From positions 1 through 34,665 of the forward strand of contig JAOKVV010000018.1 of NCBI GenBank assembly GCA_028336925.1: 34,665 nt of DNA, given 5' to 3'. Origin of the DNA: Vicingaceae bacterium (GTDB lineage Bacteria > Bacteroidota > Bacteroidia > Flavobacteriales_E > Vicingaceae). The position numbers and the translations under genes were made by a program. Below the pieces are notes generated by a model, which was not told the DNA's origin, did not search any database, and saw only the letters and a list, made by a program, of their open reading frames with translations. Shown here piece by piece: positions 1 through 7,299 of this stretch. The first letter of the stretch is position 1; each line of letters starts with the position of its first letter.

Positions 1-335
1 TCATTACTGTATTTAGTTTTTATAAGTGAAAAAACTGAACCATTAAAAAAATAGTATAAACTTCCTTTTCCGATTGATTCTTTGCTAAGAGTAACTTTAA
101 TGTTTGAGTTCTTAGTTGATGATTTGAGAAATGAAAAATCAAGTTTATATTTTATCTTGTTAATTTCGTAACCGTTCCATTCACTCATGTCAAATTTAGA
201 TTTCATAAATGTAATTCTACTTGTATGAATTCTTAAATAAGCCATTTGCATTGTATTGACATTTATTGCTGGATAATATTTATAATCTTCTAACTCAATT
301 TGTTCTTCTTGTCCTTTGTCTAAGTTTTTATCCAT
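1..335 (-). CDS. Hypothetical protein, partial (C-terminus outside window)
   Basis: The frame is open from an ATG at 335-333 to the window edge (111 codons) and begins MDKNLDKGQEEQIELEDYKY. The protein is hydrophilic and rich in Lys, Ser, Tyr and Asn, with no signal peptide, membrane segment or motif I recognise. Its ATG overlaps the TAG that ends the open frame upstream (320-322) by about 16 bases, so the two are probably co-transcribed and translationally coupled. Lys/Asn-rich, AT-rich codon use matches the accessory genes around it. I assign no function. Confidence 0.6.
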   Translation of the reverse strand, partial: MDKNLDKGQEEQIELEDYKYYPAINVNTMQMAYLRIHTSRITFMKSKFDMSEWNGYEINKIKYKLDFSFLKSSTKNSNIKVTLSKESIGKGSLYYFFNGSVFSLIKTKYSN

Positions 336-547
336 TTACATAAATTGTTATGTTCTTGAGCAAAAAATGAATAATAGTCATAATTAGGTGGTGGAACAGT
401 TCGAGTCAATATTACCTCGCCTTGAGCAAATCTATATGTAGAGTTAAAATATGAAGAGTTAGCAATTTGCTTTTCCAACTCTTTTTGATTATGGTCTGAG
501 ATTATCTTTTCAATGTTTCTGTCATATATATAATTTACAATGAATAT
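320..547 (-). other. ATG-less open frame, probable frameshifted C-terminus of the upstream gene
   Basis: Seventy-five sense codons are open after a TGA at 548-550 and end at TAG 320-322, with no ATG inside. The peptide (…YDRNIEKIISDHNQKELEKQ… and …GEVILTRTVPPPNYDYYSFF…) looks like real coding sequence. It overlaps the last four codons of the 417-residue gene (535-1788) in another frame. The simplest reading is a one-base frameshift around 537-548, so the full protein would be about 490 residues and end here. A separate gene with a TTG start is possible but less likely. Confidence 0.45.
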
Positions 548-1788
548 TCACTTTCTATTTCTATTCTATATTTTTCAGGAAGTTGATTATTTATTGCTTT
601 CTTCTTTTGTAAAAATATTTTAAAACTTTCCCTTTCAATTCGTTCAGAATCATAGTTATCACTAATTTTAGTCCATGTCAATTTCTCTAATTCTAATTTT
701 AGTTTAGAATATTCTTTATTTTTTAGATAAACTTCAAGTTCGTTAAGCTTATTTGTAAGTTCATCTAATTGAATTTTACTTTTTAATTCCACAATAAAAT
801 TTTCATTATCCATTGTTGCGATAATTTCTTCAGCTTTATCATATTCAGTAGATTTTATAAAACTTTCAACTTTAGATTTTAACTCTTTTTGTTCTTTTAA
901 ATGACTGTCATCAATCTTACTAGAAATAATTCCCCAAATAATTAAAGCTGCAATTAATGCTACAAATCCTAAAGTAATATGTAGAACCTTTTTATTATTA
1001 TTTTTCACAGCATAACGAGCACTTTCTGATATTTTATTAACTTCTTCGAAAGATTTCTTGTCATCTTTCATTGCCAGAACTGCTTTAGAATGAATTTGTT
1101 CTATTTTTTTTAACCATATTTTATTCCAAGTGTTTTTATATTTTGTTTCTTCAGAAAAAACATTGAAATAAGAATTAGAATTAATCTTACTAGAAGCAAG
1201 TGTTAAAAACTCCATTATTTCTTCTCTAGATGCTGGTACAGGAAAATTGAGAATAAGTTCTTCTTTTCTTGAGTCTGTTGTAGACCACTTAGTAGGTTTT
1301 GACTTATTTAATATAAATCCTATAAGTTTAAAAGGCAACATAATATACCAAAAAAACAGCCAAAGCAATACAGTTCCAAAACCGATATTGCTTTTATTAA
1401 TTCTTGTATCATAAATACTATCTTCTCTTTTAGATTCAACTTCATCCAATTTTTCAAAAAATTTAACAATATTTTGAGAAGCCTCAATATTTCTAAATTC
1501 TGTTCCACATTCAGGACACTTAGTAGCAAACGTTTCTGCTATTGCTCCGCAAGCAGGACACTTTCTTATATCTCCTAATTTATCCGATTTAGGAGCTGCA
1601 TTTGATTGAGTATTTTGATTCATAGATTCTTGTTTTTCGAAAAGTCTTGCATCCAAAACCATTTCAAACTCATCAAAGTCAACGCCCATTGCTTCTGCTT
1701 TCTTAAAAAGTACTTGTTTTTCTTTTTCTGTAAGCTCTCCATCCATTAGAGCCATCTCAATCAATTTTTCTAATTGTTCGTTATACAT
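535..1788 (-). CDS. TerB-like / zinc-ribbon membrane protein (paralogue 1, large)
   Basis: 417 residues. Residues 1-50 are an acidic helical segment with the pattern LIEMALMDGELTEKEK, resembling TerB/DjlA-type domains (tentative). A zinc ribbon follows with Cys77, 80, 91 and 94 (CPAC…CPEC), then a membrane segment at about 134-159. Next is the block FPVPASREEIMEF at 182-194 shared with the three other paralogues, a second membrane segment at 268-289, and a charged coiled coil to the end. It lies 505 bp beyond the end of the eight-gene operon and is separated from it by an attC-like site, so it may be a separate cassette. The C-terminus probably continues in another frame (320-547). No known name applies; a metal-binding membrane adaptor is inferred from domain content only. 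Confidence 0.75.
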   Translation of the reverse strand: MYNEQLEKLIEMALMDGELTEKEKQVLFKKAEAMGVDFDEFEMVLDARLFEKQESMNQNTQSNAAPKSDKLGDIRKCPACGAIAETFATKCPECGTEFRNIEASQNIVKFFEKLDEVESKREDSIYDTRINKSNIGFGTVLLWLFFWYIMLPFKLIGFILNKSKPTKWSTTDSRKEELILNFPVPASREEIMEFLTLASSKINSNSYFNVFSEETKYKNTWNKIWLKKIEQIHSKAVLAMKDDKKSFEEVNKISESARYAVKNNNKKVLHITLGFVALIAALIIWGIISSKIDDSHLKEQKELKSKVESFIKSTEYDKAEEIIATMDNENFIVELKSKIQLDELTNKLNELEVYLKNKEYSKLKLELEKLTWTKISDNYDSERIERESFKIFLQKKKAINNQLPEKYRIEIESEYSL

Positions 1789-1880
1789 ATTCTTATTAAT
1801 TAATTGTTTTGGCTCCTCTAATGGTGGTCGCCTTTACCATTATATAATCAGGTTGCCCTTGGGCTGTAAAAAAAGCATGT

Positions 1881-1922
1881 GTGTGGCTGCGAAGGGAAGA
1901 TTTTAGGGAAGGGCAGCCACAC
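1881..1922. repeat. 10-bp inverted repeat
   Basis: GTGTGGCTGC at 1881-1890 is the exact reverse complement of GCAGCCACAC at 1913-1922, with a 22-base purine-rich loop. No T-run follows on either strand, so it is not an ordinary terminator. It lies about 90 bp from the attC-like site at 2011-2090 and could be part of a recombination site or a degraded repeat. Confidence 0.6.
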
Positions 1923-2010
1923 TCTTGCTTTTGTGGGCTGGATTTTCTTCTTTGTCTTTATACAGCAAAAATTTCATTGTCATTGTGTCGTTGTCTTTTT
2001 TCGGCTTGCT

Positions 2011-2090
2011 TGTAACGGTTGCAACATGCTACGGAATTTTTGTGTTGCGCCTGCGGCAAAAATTATGGAGTATATTGTGTGTTACCAACT
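2011..2090 (-). repeat. attC-like palindromic site E
   Basis: The site is bounded by TAAC (2013-2016) and GTTA (2081-2084). Inside is an imperfect stem with AATTTTTG / CAAAAATT as its inner arm. The left flank and edge, GGCTTG.T.GTAACGGTT, closely match the left edge of site D at 7234-7252, and the adjacent DNA is also similar. This fits a cassette-boundary site with a longer terminal loop than sites B-D. The classical attC consensus (RYYYAAC…GTTRRRY) is only partly met. Confidence 0.5.
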
Positions 2091-2293
2091 GGCATTTCTA
2101 TTTATTCATTTTGTCTTTCAATTTGCTGCATTTCATTTTTTCATCCACTTGTCTGTGTGGGAAGGGCTGAAAGGCTCTTTGGAAAAATTTGGTTGGAGCG
2201 TTGGCTCTGTCTGTTTTGACAATGTGCCTTACAGCGAAGGGAAGGTGTATTCTCCCTTATCCTAAATTTTCACATATTACTTTAGATCTGTTA

Positions 2294-2638
2294 TCATTGT
2301 TTCGCTTTATTTATTGAGTATACAATTAAAACAAAAATTAACAATAATATTCCGTTAGTAATTACATAACTTGGAGTTGAAAACTTGAAAAATGAAAATA
2401 TTAAATTGCTAGTCAATGCTACTGCAAAGAAAATTCCCGAAACAACTCGAACGTTTGTTGTTGTCCGTGATTGTTCAAAATTAACTCCAATTGTAATTAC
2501 TAAAGTCGTTGCAAGAAAAACAAAACTTCCTAAACTCAATAATACTTTGTTTTCGCTATCGTGAAAACTGTATAAACCATAAGCGATAAGTAAACTTAAC
2601 GCTATGGCTATAATTGTTTGTACAAAATTCAATTTCAT
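2294..2638 (-). CDS. Small polytopic membrane protein
   Basis: 114 residues with about four predicted membrane helices (roughly 5-24, 32-52, 64-84 and 88-110) and short polar loops; no signal peptidase site. Its ATG overlaps the stop of the upstream zinc-ribbon gene by four bases (ATGA), so it is translationally coupled and is the last gene of the operon. Small multi-span proteins accompany SPFH proteins in other bacterial envelope-stress clusters, which suggests a membrane partner role. I do not recognise the family. Confidence 0.7.
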   Translation of the reverse strand: MKLNFVQTIIAIALSLLIAYGLYSFHDSENKVLLSLGSFVFLATTLVITIGVNFEQSRTTTNVRVVSGIFFAVALTSNLIFSFFKFSTPSYVITNGILLLIFVLIVYSINKAKQ

Positions 2639-3351
2639 AATTTTAATTGATTAGCATATGATTCAATTTGATTACTGAGATTTTTATCACTTTTAAAAGT
2701 AATTCTAGCCTTAATTATTGCCTGTTTGGCCTTGGCTTTATAACTTTTTTGCAATTGTATTTCTGCTGCATGTGTGAATTTTTCAGACCAAGAAAATTTT
2801 TTCACTCCAATGGGTAAGGAGAGAGCTAAAAATTCTAAAATATCTTCCCTAGTGTTAGGGATAGGAAAATTTTCTATCAAACTACATTGTTTCGCAGATA
2901 TGCCATTTCTTACCATATGATCCAATCTAGGTTGACCATTTCTACCATTATAAGGATTGTTTTCCCATTCCAATTCTTCTATTTTTTTTAACTCAATTAT
3001 AAGTTCATTTATTTTTGATCGATTGTTAGTTCCTCTAAATTCATGACCACATGAATCGCAGTTAGCGGAAAATGATATTACCGTTTCACCACAAGCAGGA
3101 CACTTATACACCCCTCCTTCTTTAATACTTTTATCGCTATTAGTTTTAACAATTTGTATCGGGGGAGGAGGCGGGGAACTTGCGTGTAATTCTTTTTGTT
3201 TGATTTGTATTTTAGCGCTAAGTATAAATTCAAATTCATCATCATCAACCCCAAGCTGTTTTGCCTTCTTTCGGAGGAAAGTTCTTTGACTTTCTGCAAT
3301 AACACCATCTACTAGTGCCATATCAATGTATTTTTCTAATTCTAGATTCAT
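2635..3351 (-). CDS. TerB-like / zinc-ribbon protein (paralogue 2)
   Basis: The open frame begins at 3408, but I place the start at the ATG at 3351 (MNLELEKYIDMALVDG), where the other paralogues begin. That gives 238 residues. In the longer numbering, Cys103, 106, 117 and 120 form the zinc ribbon (CPAC…CDSC), a linker with five consecutive prolines lies at 79-83, and the shared FPIPNTREDILEFLAL block begins at 181. A basic helical C-terminus follows (KAKAKQAIIKARITF). No membrane segment. Starting at 3408 would overlap the upstream GYF gene by eight bases; the 3351 start leaves a 49-base gap. Confidence 0.75.
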   Translation of the reverse strand: MNLELEKYIDMALVDGVIAESQRTFLRKKAKQLGVDDDEFEFILSAKIQIKQKELHASSPPPPPIQIVKTNSDKSIKEGGVYKCPACGETVISFSANCDSCGHEFRGTNNRSKINELIIELKKIEELEWENNPYNGRNGQPRLDHMVRNGISAKQCSLIENFPIPNTREDILEFLALSLPIGVKKFSWSEKFTHAAEIQLQKSYKAKAKQAIIKARITFKSDKNLSNQIESYANQLKL

Positions 3352-3400
3352 AACCTTAGTGATATACTTTTTTGTTAAACTATTTTTTGAGTAAAAAAAT

Positions 3401-3754
3401 TTATCCATTTTGTTGAAATGGTGGCGGTGCTAATGCAACCAATTTTAAAACTTCAGGAACCTGTTCTGCCATTTTCCAACTTGGTAAACTTGGCATCCAA
3501 ACATAAGTTTCTTTTACAACTTTCTTTTCGGCTATTAAACGGGCTAATTCCTGTTCAGAAAAAGGTCCAGCTTGTTTGCCTTCAATCATTGCATAAAAAA
3601 ACTTCTGTTCGGGCTTTTCCATTGGATTCATGGCTCCTGGAACATGCATATTAGTCATAGATTGGTTCATGGTTTTTACCATTTGTTGAGCAACAGTAAT
3701 ACCCATGCCAAACTCAACTAATCTGTCCATTGAAAAAAAACTACTATCATCCAT
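3401..3754 (-). CDS. Small GYF_2-domain protein
   Basis: 117 residues. The N-terminus is Met/Gln-rich and amphipathic (VAQQMVKTMNQSM). A GYF_2-type domain (DUF4339) spans about 52-105, with the hallmark G-x-x-x-GPF at 59-65 and a YVWMPSLPSWKMAEQ strand-loop. It is homologous to the C-terminal domain of the SPFH protein encoded 27 bases upstream. GYF domains bind proline-rich peptides, and several proteins of this operon have such tracts, so it may be a soluble adaptor. It ends in APPPF. Confidence 0.75.
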   Translation of the reverse strand: MDDSSFFSMDRLVEFGMGITVAQQMVKTMNQSMTNMHVPGAMNPMEKPEQKFFYAMIEGKQAGPFSEQELARLIAEKKVVKETYVWMPSLPSWKMAEQVPEVLKLVALAPPPFQQNG

Positions 3755-3781
3755 AATACATTATTTTAAGTAAATACTAAA

Positions 3782-5134
3782 TTAAGGTGCTGGTGGTGGT
3801 GGCGGTGGTGGTGGAACTGCACCAAATAAAGATACTAATTCTTCTACGTTACCTGCCAATTCCCAGCCTGCCATACCCTGTTTCCAAACATGCGTTCCTT
3901 TTATAATCTGACCTGCTTCAACCATTTGTTTTAATTGTTCCCAACCAAAAGGACCACTTTGTTGTCCATTAACTGAAATATTATATTGAACTGATGGAGG
4001 AGGAGGAGGAGTTTGTTTTTCTTGGTTCATGCCACCCATCATGCCACCAACTGCTCCAGCCATTCCTTGACCAACAGCACCACCCATAGCCATACTCGCC
4101 ATCATAGAGCCGGGATCCATCATTCCGCCACCGCCACCGCCAGAACCACCACCAGAACCCATTTTACCCATGCTTTCGGCTGCTGTTTGTGCGACTTTAG
4201 TTTGTTGATTTAATTGATGTGCAGAAAGGTTTTGACCTTCTGTTTGTAGTTTTTGTTGACGTTGAGCCTCTTCTCTTTGAATACGAAGTGTTTCCTCCAT
4301 ATTCGTAGCGTTAATTTCCTGAGTATCCTGCAAATTCTTAATATTTACATCTGTCTGCGCTCCAACAGTTTTAGTTGTTTGTTCTGCTGTGACTTTTCTC
4401 AATTCAGCATATCCCTCAGCTTCTTTGTCAACTTCAAGGTTTGCAATATCTATACCTTTCATGTTTACACCAAAATCTGTTTCAAGTCGAGCACCTAAAT
4501 ACTTTGCAACTAAATCATTTATTTCAAGAATTTTTCTCTCCATTTGCAATACAGGCATCCCATTGTCAGCAGGAATATTTGTAACTACACCTTTAATGTA
4601 TTTTGTTATAGCATCCTTTATTTGCTTTTTAAAGTCATCTAATTCAAAATTGATTAAACGATTTAGTTTTATAAAGCCTTTGTAGTCTGTTATATTAAAA
4701 GTCAATGTTCCTCTAACAGCCATCGGAACAGCAAAATCCATAAACCTTGGATCAAAAACATCAAAATAAGGTATGCCAAAACGAATTTGAATATTTCCAG
4801 ATAGGTTTATAAAATATATTTCTGCCTGAAAGGGAGAAGCGCCTCCAAAAGCAAGGCCAACAATACTTGTTAGTATTGGAAAATTGGCAGTTTTTATAGT
4901 TTGGTCAAAAGGTCCCTCAATAAAATCTTGAATTGTACCGTCCTTTTGTTTGTATTGAAAAACAGCAAGCTCACCGTCTTTAACACGTAGACTACTACCA
5001 TAACGTATTGAGTTCTCTTTTTTTGTACTGTTGGCTTCACCACTTGGGCGCCATTTATGAACTAAATATTCTTGTTCGTCACAACGGATTACGTCCATTA
5101 ATCCACCTTCTTCTTTTTTACTAAATAAACCCAT
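3782..5134 (-). CDS. SPFH (band-7) protein with C-terminal GYF_2 domain
   Basis: 450 residues. Residues about 10-240 match the YdjI-like SPFH branch (…DVIRCDEQEYLVHKW…, …GTIQDFIEGPF…, …MAVRGTLTFNITDY…). A Gln/Glu-rich coiled coil (240-320), a Gly/Met-rich low-complexity stretch (326-370), a five-Pro tract (376-380), a GYF_2 domain (383-437) and a terminal eight-Pro run follow. There is no transmembrane helix; SPFH proteins of this type oligomerise at membranes. It is the central and most recognisable member of the operon. Related SPFH proteins occur with zinc-ribbon and PspA-like proteins in envelope-stress clusters (general knowledge). Here it likely scaffolds the zinc-ribbon paralogues; that is inference. 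Confidence 0.88.
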   Translation of the reverse strand: MGLFSKKEEGGLMDVIRCDEQEYLVHKWRPSGEANSTKKENSIRYGSSLRVKDGELAVFQYKQKDGTIQDFIEGPFDQTIKTANFPILTSIVGLAFGGASPFQAEIYFINLSGNIQIRFGIPYFDVFDPRFMDFAVPMAVRGTLTFNITDYKGFIKLNRLINFELDDFKKQIKDAITKYIKGVVTNIPADNGMPVLQMERKILEINDLVAKYLGARLETDFGVNMKGIDIANLEVDKEAEGYAELRKVTAEQTTKTVGAQTDVNIKNLQDTQEINATNMEETLRIQREEAQRQQKLQTEGQNLSAHQLNQQTKVAQTAAESMGKMGSGGGSGGGGGGMMDPGSMMASMAMGGAVGQGMAGAVGGMMGGMNQEKQTPPPPPSVQYNISVNGQQSGPFGWEQLKQMVEAGQIIKGTHVWKQGMAGWELAGNVEELVSLFGAVPPPPPPPPAP

Positions 5135-5194
5135 AATTAATTATTTTAAGATAAAAATTTTAACCCATTAATAGCATTTGTTCTATCTATGAAA

Positions 5195-5968
5195 TTAAAC
5201 TCCTATTTGTTTTGCGTAATGTTCAATTTCTTCCAATGTTTTTTTATCATCTTTCATTGAAAACCTGGCTTTGATTATTATTTGTTCACATTTGGCAAGC
5301 CATGCTTTTTTCATTTTGCCTTTAGATTGTTGAGTCTTTTCCCAAAAGCTTAATTTTCTCTTAGCTTCAGGTATTCCAATAGCAAGAATTTCAAGAATAT
5401 CTTCTTTGGAATTAGGAATAGGAAAAGTACTAATAAAACTTAATTTCCTATCAGCGCAGGCCGCCTCAATTTCTGCATCAATTTGCGCTTGCATTTTCAT
5501 CATAACCTTTTCTTCTCTCATCAGACCACCCTTTTGGAACACGTTTCGATCCCTTTTATTGTCAAAATAATCCTTGCGAACTATTTCTTCAATTTTCATC
5601 AATTCATCATTTAGTTTTTGAACAGTGAATGCCGCTTCTGTATTTCTAAATTCATGACCACAATCAGAACACTTTGTATTGAAAGATTCTACAGGAGCAC
5701 CACAGGAAGGACATTTTTTTGTAGTTTCTTCTTTTTGTGATTTTTTTTCTGTTTTTGAAGAAACATTCTGAGGAGGTATTGGTGGAGAAGGGGGTGATAC
5801 TTCTGTTTTTGTTGAACCTGTAATTATCATTTCTTCAAGTTCTAATTCAAAGTCTAATGGATCAATGCCAAGTTGTTCTGCTTTTTTGATTAAAAGCTCT
5901 CGGCTTCTTTCAGTTAATTCTCCCTTAGAAAGAAGATTTTTTACTAAATTCTCTAATTCTGGTATCAT
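5195..5968 (-). CDS. TerB-like / zinc-ribbon protein (paralogue 3)
   Basis: 257 residues. The N-terminal helical segment (1-45) has LLSKGELTERSRELLIKKA, the same plan as its paralogues. A Pro-rich linker (SPPSPPIPPQ, 59-68) precedes a zinc ribbon with Cys86, 89, 100 and 103 (CPSC…CSDC). The middle is a long charged helix (about 110-170). The shared block FPIPNSKEDILEILAI begins at 182, followed by a basic helical tail (IIIKARFSMKDDKKTLEEIEHY). No membrane segment. It sits 60 bases upstream of the SPFH gene and 22 bases downstream of paralogue 4. Confidence 0.78.
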   Translation of the reverse strand: MIPELENLVKNLLSKGELTERSRELLIKKAEQLGIDPLDFELELEEMIITGSTKTEVSPPSPPIPPQNVSSKTEKKSQKEETTKKCPSCGAPVESFNTKCSDCGHEFRNTEAAFTVQKLNDELMKIEEIVRKDYFDNKRDRNVFQKGGLMREEKVMMKMQAQIDAEIEAACADRKLSFISTFPIPNSKEDILEILAIGIPEAKRKLSFWEKTQQSKGKMKKAWLAKCEQIIIKARFSMKDDKKTLEEIEHYAKQIGV

Positions 5969-5990
5969 AGTTTATACGTTAATTTGTTTT

Positions 5991-6650
5991 CTATGTAGTT
6001 AAGAAGTAAGCCAACGCTACAAATGCCGCAACACCCAGCAGCAAAAAGAACATATTCATATTACTTTTAATCTTTTTTTTTCGCAGCATTTTTCTGTAAT
6101 TGTCAACATGTGGTTTAAATGTTAAATCATTTATAGAAATAATTTCTAACTTATTGATAGCCTCATCAGCCTTGTCAGCCCATGTTTTTTTAATACTAGC
6201 CTCAAATCCACCAGCTTTCGATATTCCAACAGCAATAAACTCCAATAAATCTTCTTTATTATTAGGTATTGGGAAATTCGAAATAATCCCCTCAATAACG
6301 TCATTATAATTTAAAATATTGGGATCTATTGTTCCTATTTTTTCAGTTAAAGTTATTATTGAACTAACTCCTTTTGTTGCTCTATACTCATGTCCGCAGT
6401 CTAGGCATTTCGTAGTAAAAGATTTCACAGTTGCACCACAAGCAGGACAAGTTTTAACATTACCAACTTTTTCTTTTTGCTTTGGCTTACTAGCTTCTAA
6501 TTGATGTAGTTTTCCATCTAAAATCATTTCAATTTCATCCTTATCAATGCCGAGTGATTCAGCTTTGCGAAGAATTATTTCTCTTTCTTTTTCTGTCACT
6601 ACCCCATCGGCAAGAGCCATGTTAATTAAGTTTTCTAATTCTATGTTCAT
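5991..6650 (-). CDS. TerB-like / zinc-ribbon tail-anchored protein (paralogue 4)
   Basis: 219 residues. The N-terminus (MNIELENLINMALADGVVTEKEREIILRKAE, written here as one contiguous domain at 1-45) gives the clearest TerB-like pattern of the four: an acidic Asp-Gly turn followed by T-E-x-E. The zinc ribbon uses Cys68, 71, 82 and 85. The shared block FPIPNNKEDLLEFIAV starts at 126. A basic stretch (189-195) and one hydrophobic helix at about 199-217 end the protein, so it is probably tail-anchored with the ribbon in the cytoplasm. Only two bases separate it from the HEPN-like gene upstream, implying coupled translation. Confidence 0.78.
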   Translation of the reverse strand: MNIELENLINMALADGVVTEKEREIILRKAESLGIDKDEIEMILDGKLHQLEASKPKQKEKVGNVKTCPACGATVKSFTTKCLDCGHEYRATKGVSSIITLTEKIGTIDPNILNYNDVIEGIISNFPIPNNKEDLLEFIAVGISKAGGFEASIKKTWADKADEAINKLEIISINDLTFKPHVDNYRKMLRKKKIKSNMNMFFLLLGVAAFVALAYFLTT

Positions 6651-6652
6651 AT

Positions 6653-7153
6653 TTATTTGGTTTTAGTTATACGCTTTTGTTTGTCAAACCATTGTTTAAG
6701 TAGTGAAATTAGTCTATATCCTTCTTCTGATGTTTTAATTGCATATTGAATGTAATCGTTAATGTCCATTGTTGGCATTCCAGGGTTTGATTTAGCAAAT
6801 GCGTGCAATATATTATTACGGTTTTTTAACCAGTCTTTTATTTCTAAAAATAAGTCATCAGTTTCAAAATTTGAAGAATTTTTTCTTTTTATGCAAACGG
6901 AATGGTTTTTAAAATGCTTATTACATTTATCAACTAATGTTGCTGTTCGTATATGTTTGTCTTTATTGGCTTCAAACCATCTTTTTTCTTTATAACTAAT
7001 GTATGATTGAGTCCTGTCAGCAATTATACTTTCAGCAATTGCGATGGATGCAATTGAATAAGGTAAATTCTTTTCTGATTTTGCTAATTCCATCAAAGTA
7101 AATGCTTGTTTATAAGCATTGTATTTTGACATGTTTTTAGAATTCTCTTCCAT
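6653..7153 (-). CDS. HEPN-like all-helical protein (putative RNase)
   Basis: 166 residues, predicted all-alpha, with no signal or membrane segment. Residues 107-118 read DWLKNRNNILHA and contain R112-N-x3-H117, the signature of catalytic HEPN domains (R-x4-6-H with Asn after Arg). The motif sits in the second half, as in many HEPN proteins, and the helix before it (about 31-50) is typical too. It is the first gene of the eight-gene operon, directly after attC-like site D. HEPN proteins are often RNases of toxin-antitoxin or abortive-infection systems, but some are inactive adaptors. Assignment rests on motif and helical pattern only. Confidence 0.55.
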   Translation of the reverse strand: MEENSKNMSKYNAYKQAFTLMELAKSEKNLPYSIASIAIAESIIADRTQSYISYKEKRWFEANKDKHIRTATLVDKCNKHFKNHSVCIKRKNSSNFETDDLFLEIKDWLKNRNNILHAFAKSNPGMPTMDINDYIQYAIKTSEEGYRLISLLKQWFDKQKRITKTK

Positions 7154-7240
7154 GGTTCTAATTATTAGTTAATAATTATTCCTTTTTTTCGTCTTTCCTT
7201 TTGCAGAAAATTCCTCATTGTCTTCGTTTATTTGGCTTGT

Positions 7241-7299
7241 TGGTAACGGTTTAGCTAAACTGCGTTTTAATGCAGTTTAGGTGGTGTTAGCAAACGTTA
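7241..7299 (-). repeat. attC-like palindromic site D
   Basis: The core has the arms CTAAACTGC / GCAGTTTAG around the loop ATTAAAAC (minus-strand reading), bounded by TAAC and GTTA boxes. About 39 bases from TAACGGTTTAGC onward are identical to site B at 8933-8971. The stop codon of the T9SS gene (7297-7299) lies inside the site's left box, exactly as genes end in integron cassettes. The right flank GGCTTGTTGGTAACGG recurs at site E. Confidence 0.6.

Larger units (their letters stand above)
1789..2293. other. 505-bp gap with hairpins and attC-like site; no credible gene
   Basis: The gap separates paralogue 1 from the main operon. It holds a 10-bp inverted repeat GTGTGGCTGC (1881-1890) / GCAGCCACAC (1913-1922), smaller hairpins such as AATGGT…ACCATT at about 1822-1843, and the attC-like site at 2011-2090. 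Plus-strand open frames here are Phe/Cys/His-rich and look like translated non-coding DNA, so I call no gene. Base composition is richer in G and T on the plus strand than in the neighbouring genes. Confidence 0.55.

Noticed and set aside
1879-2265. 128-codon plus-strand open frame (and two overlapping ones)
   Set aside because: Composition is dominated by Phe, Cys, His and Val with no start signal, it runs through the attC-like site and inverted repeat, and all real neighbours are on the minus strand.
4013-4213. Plus-strand frame rich in Thr and His
   Set aside because: It is the antisense of the Gly/Met-rich linker of the SPFH protein.
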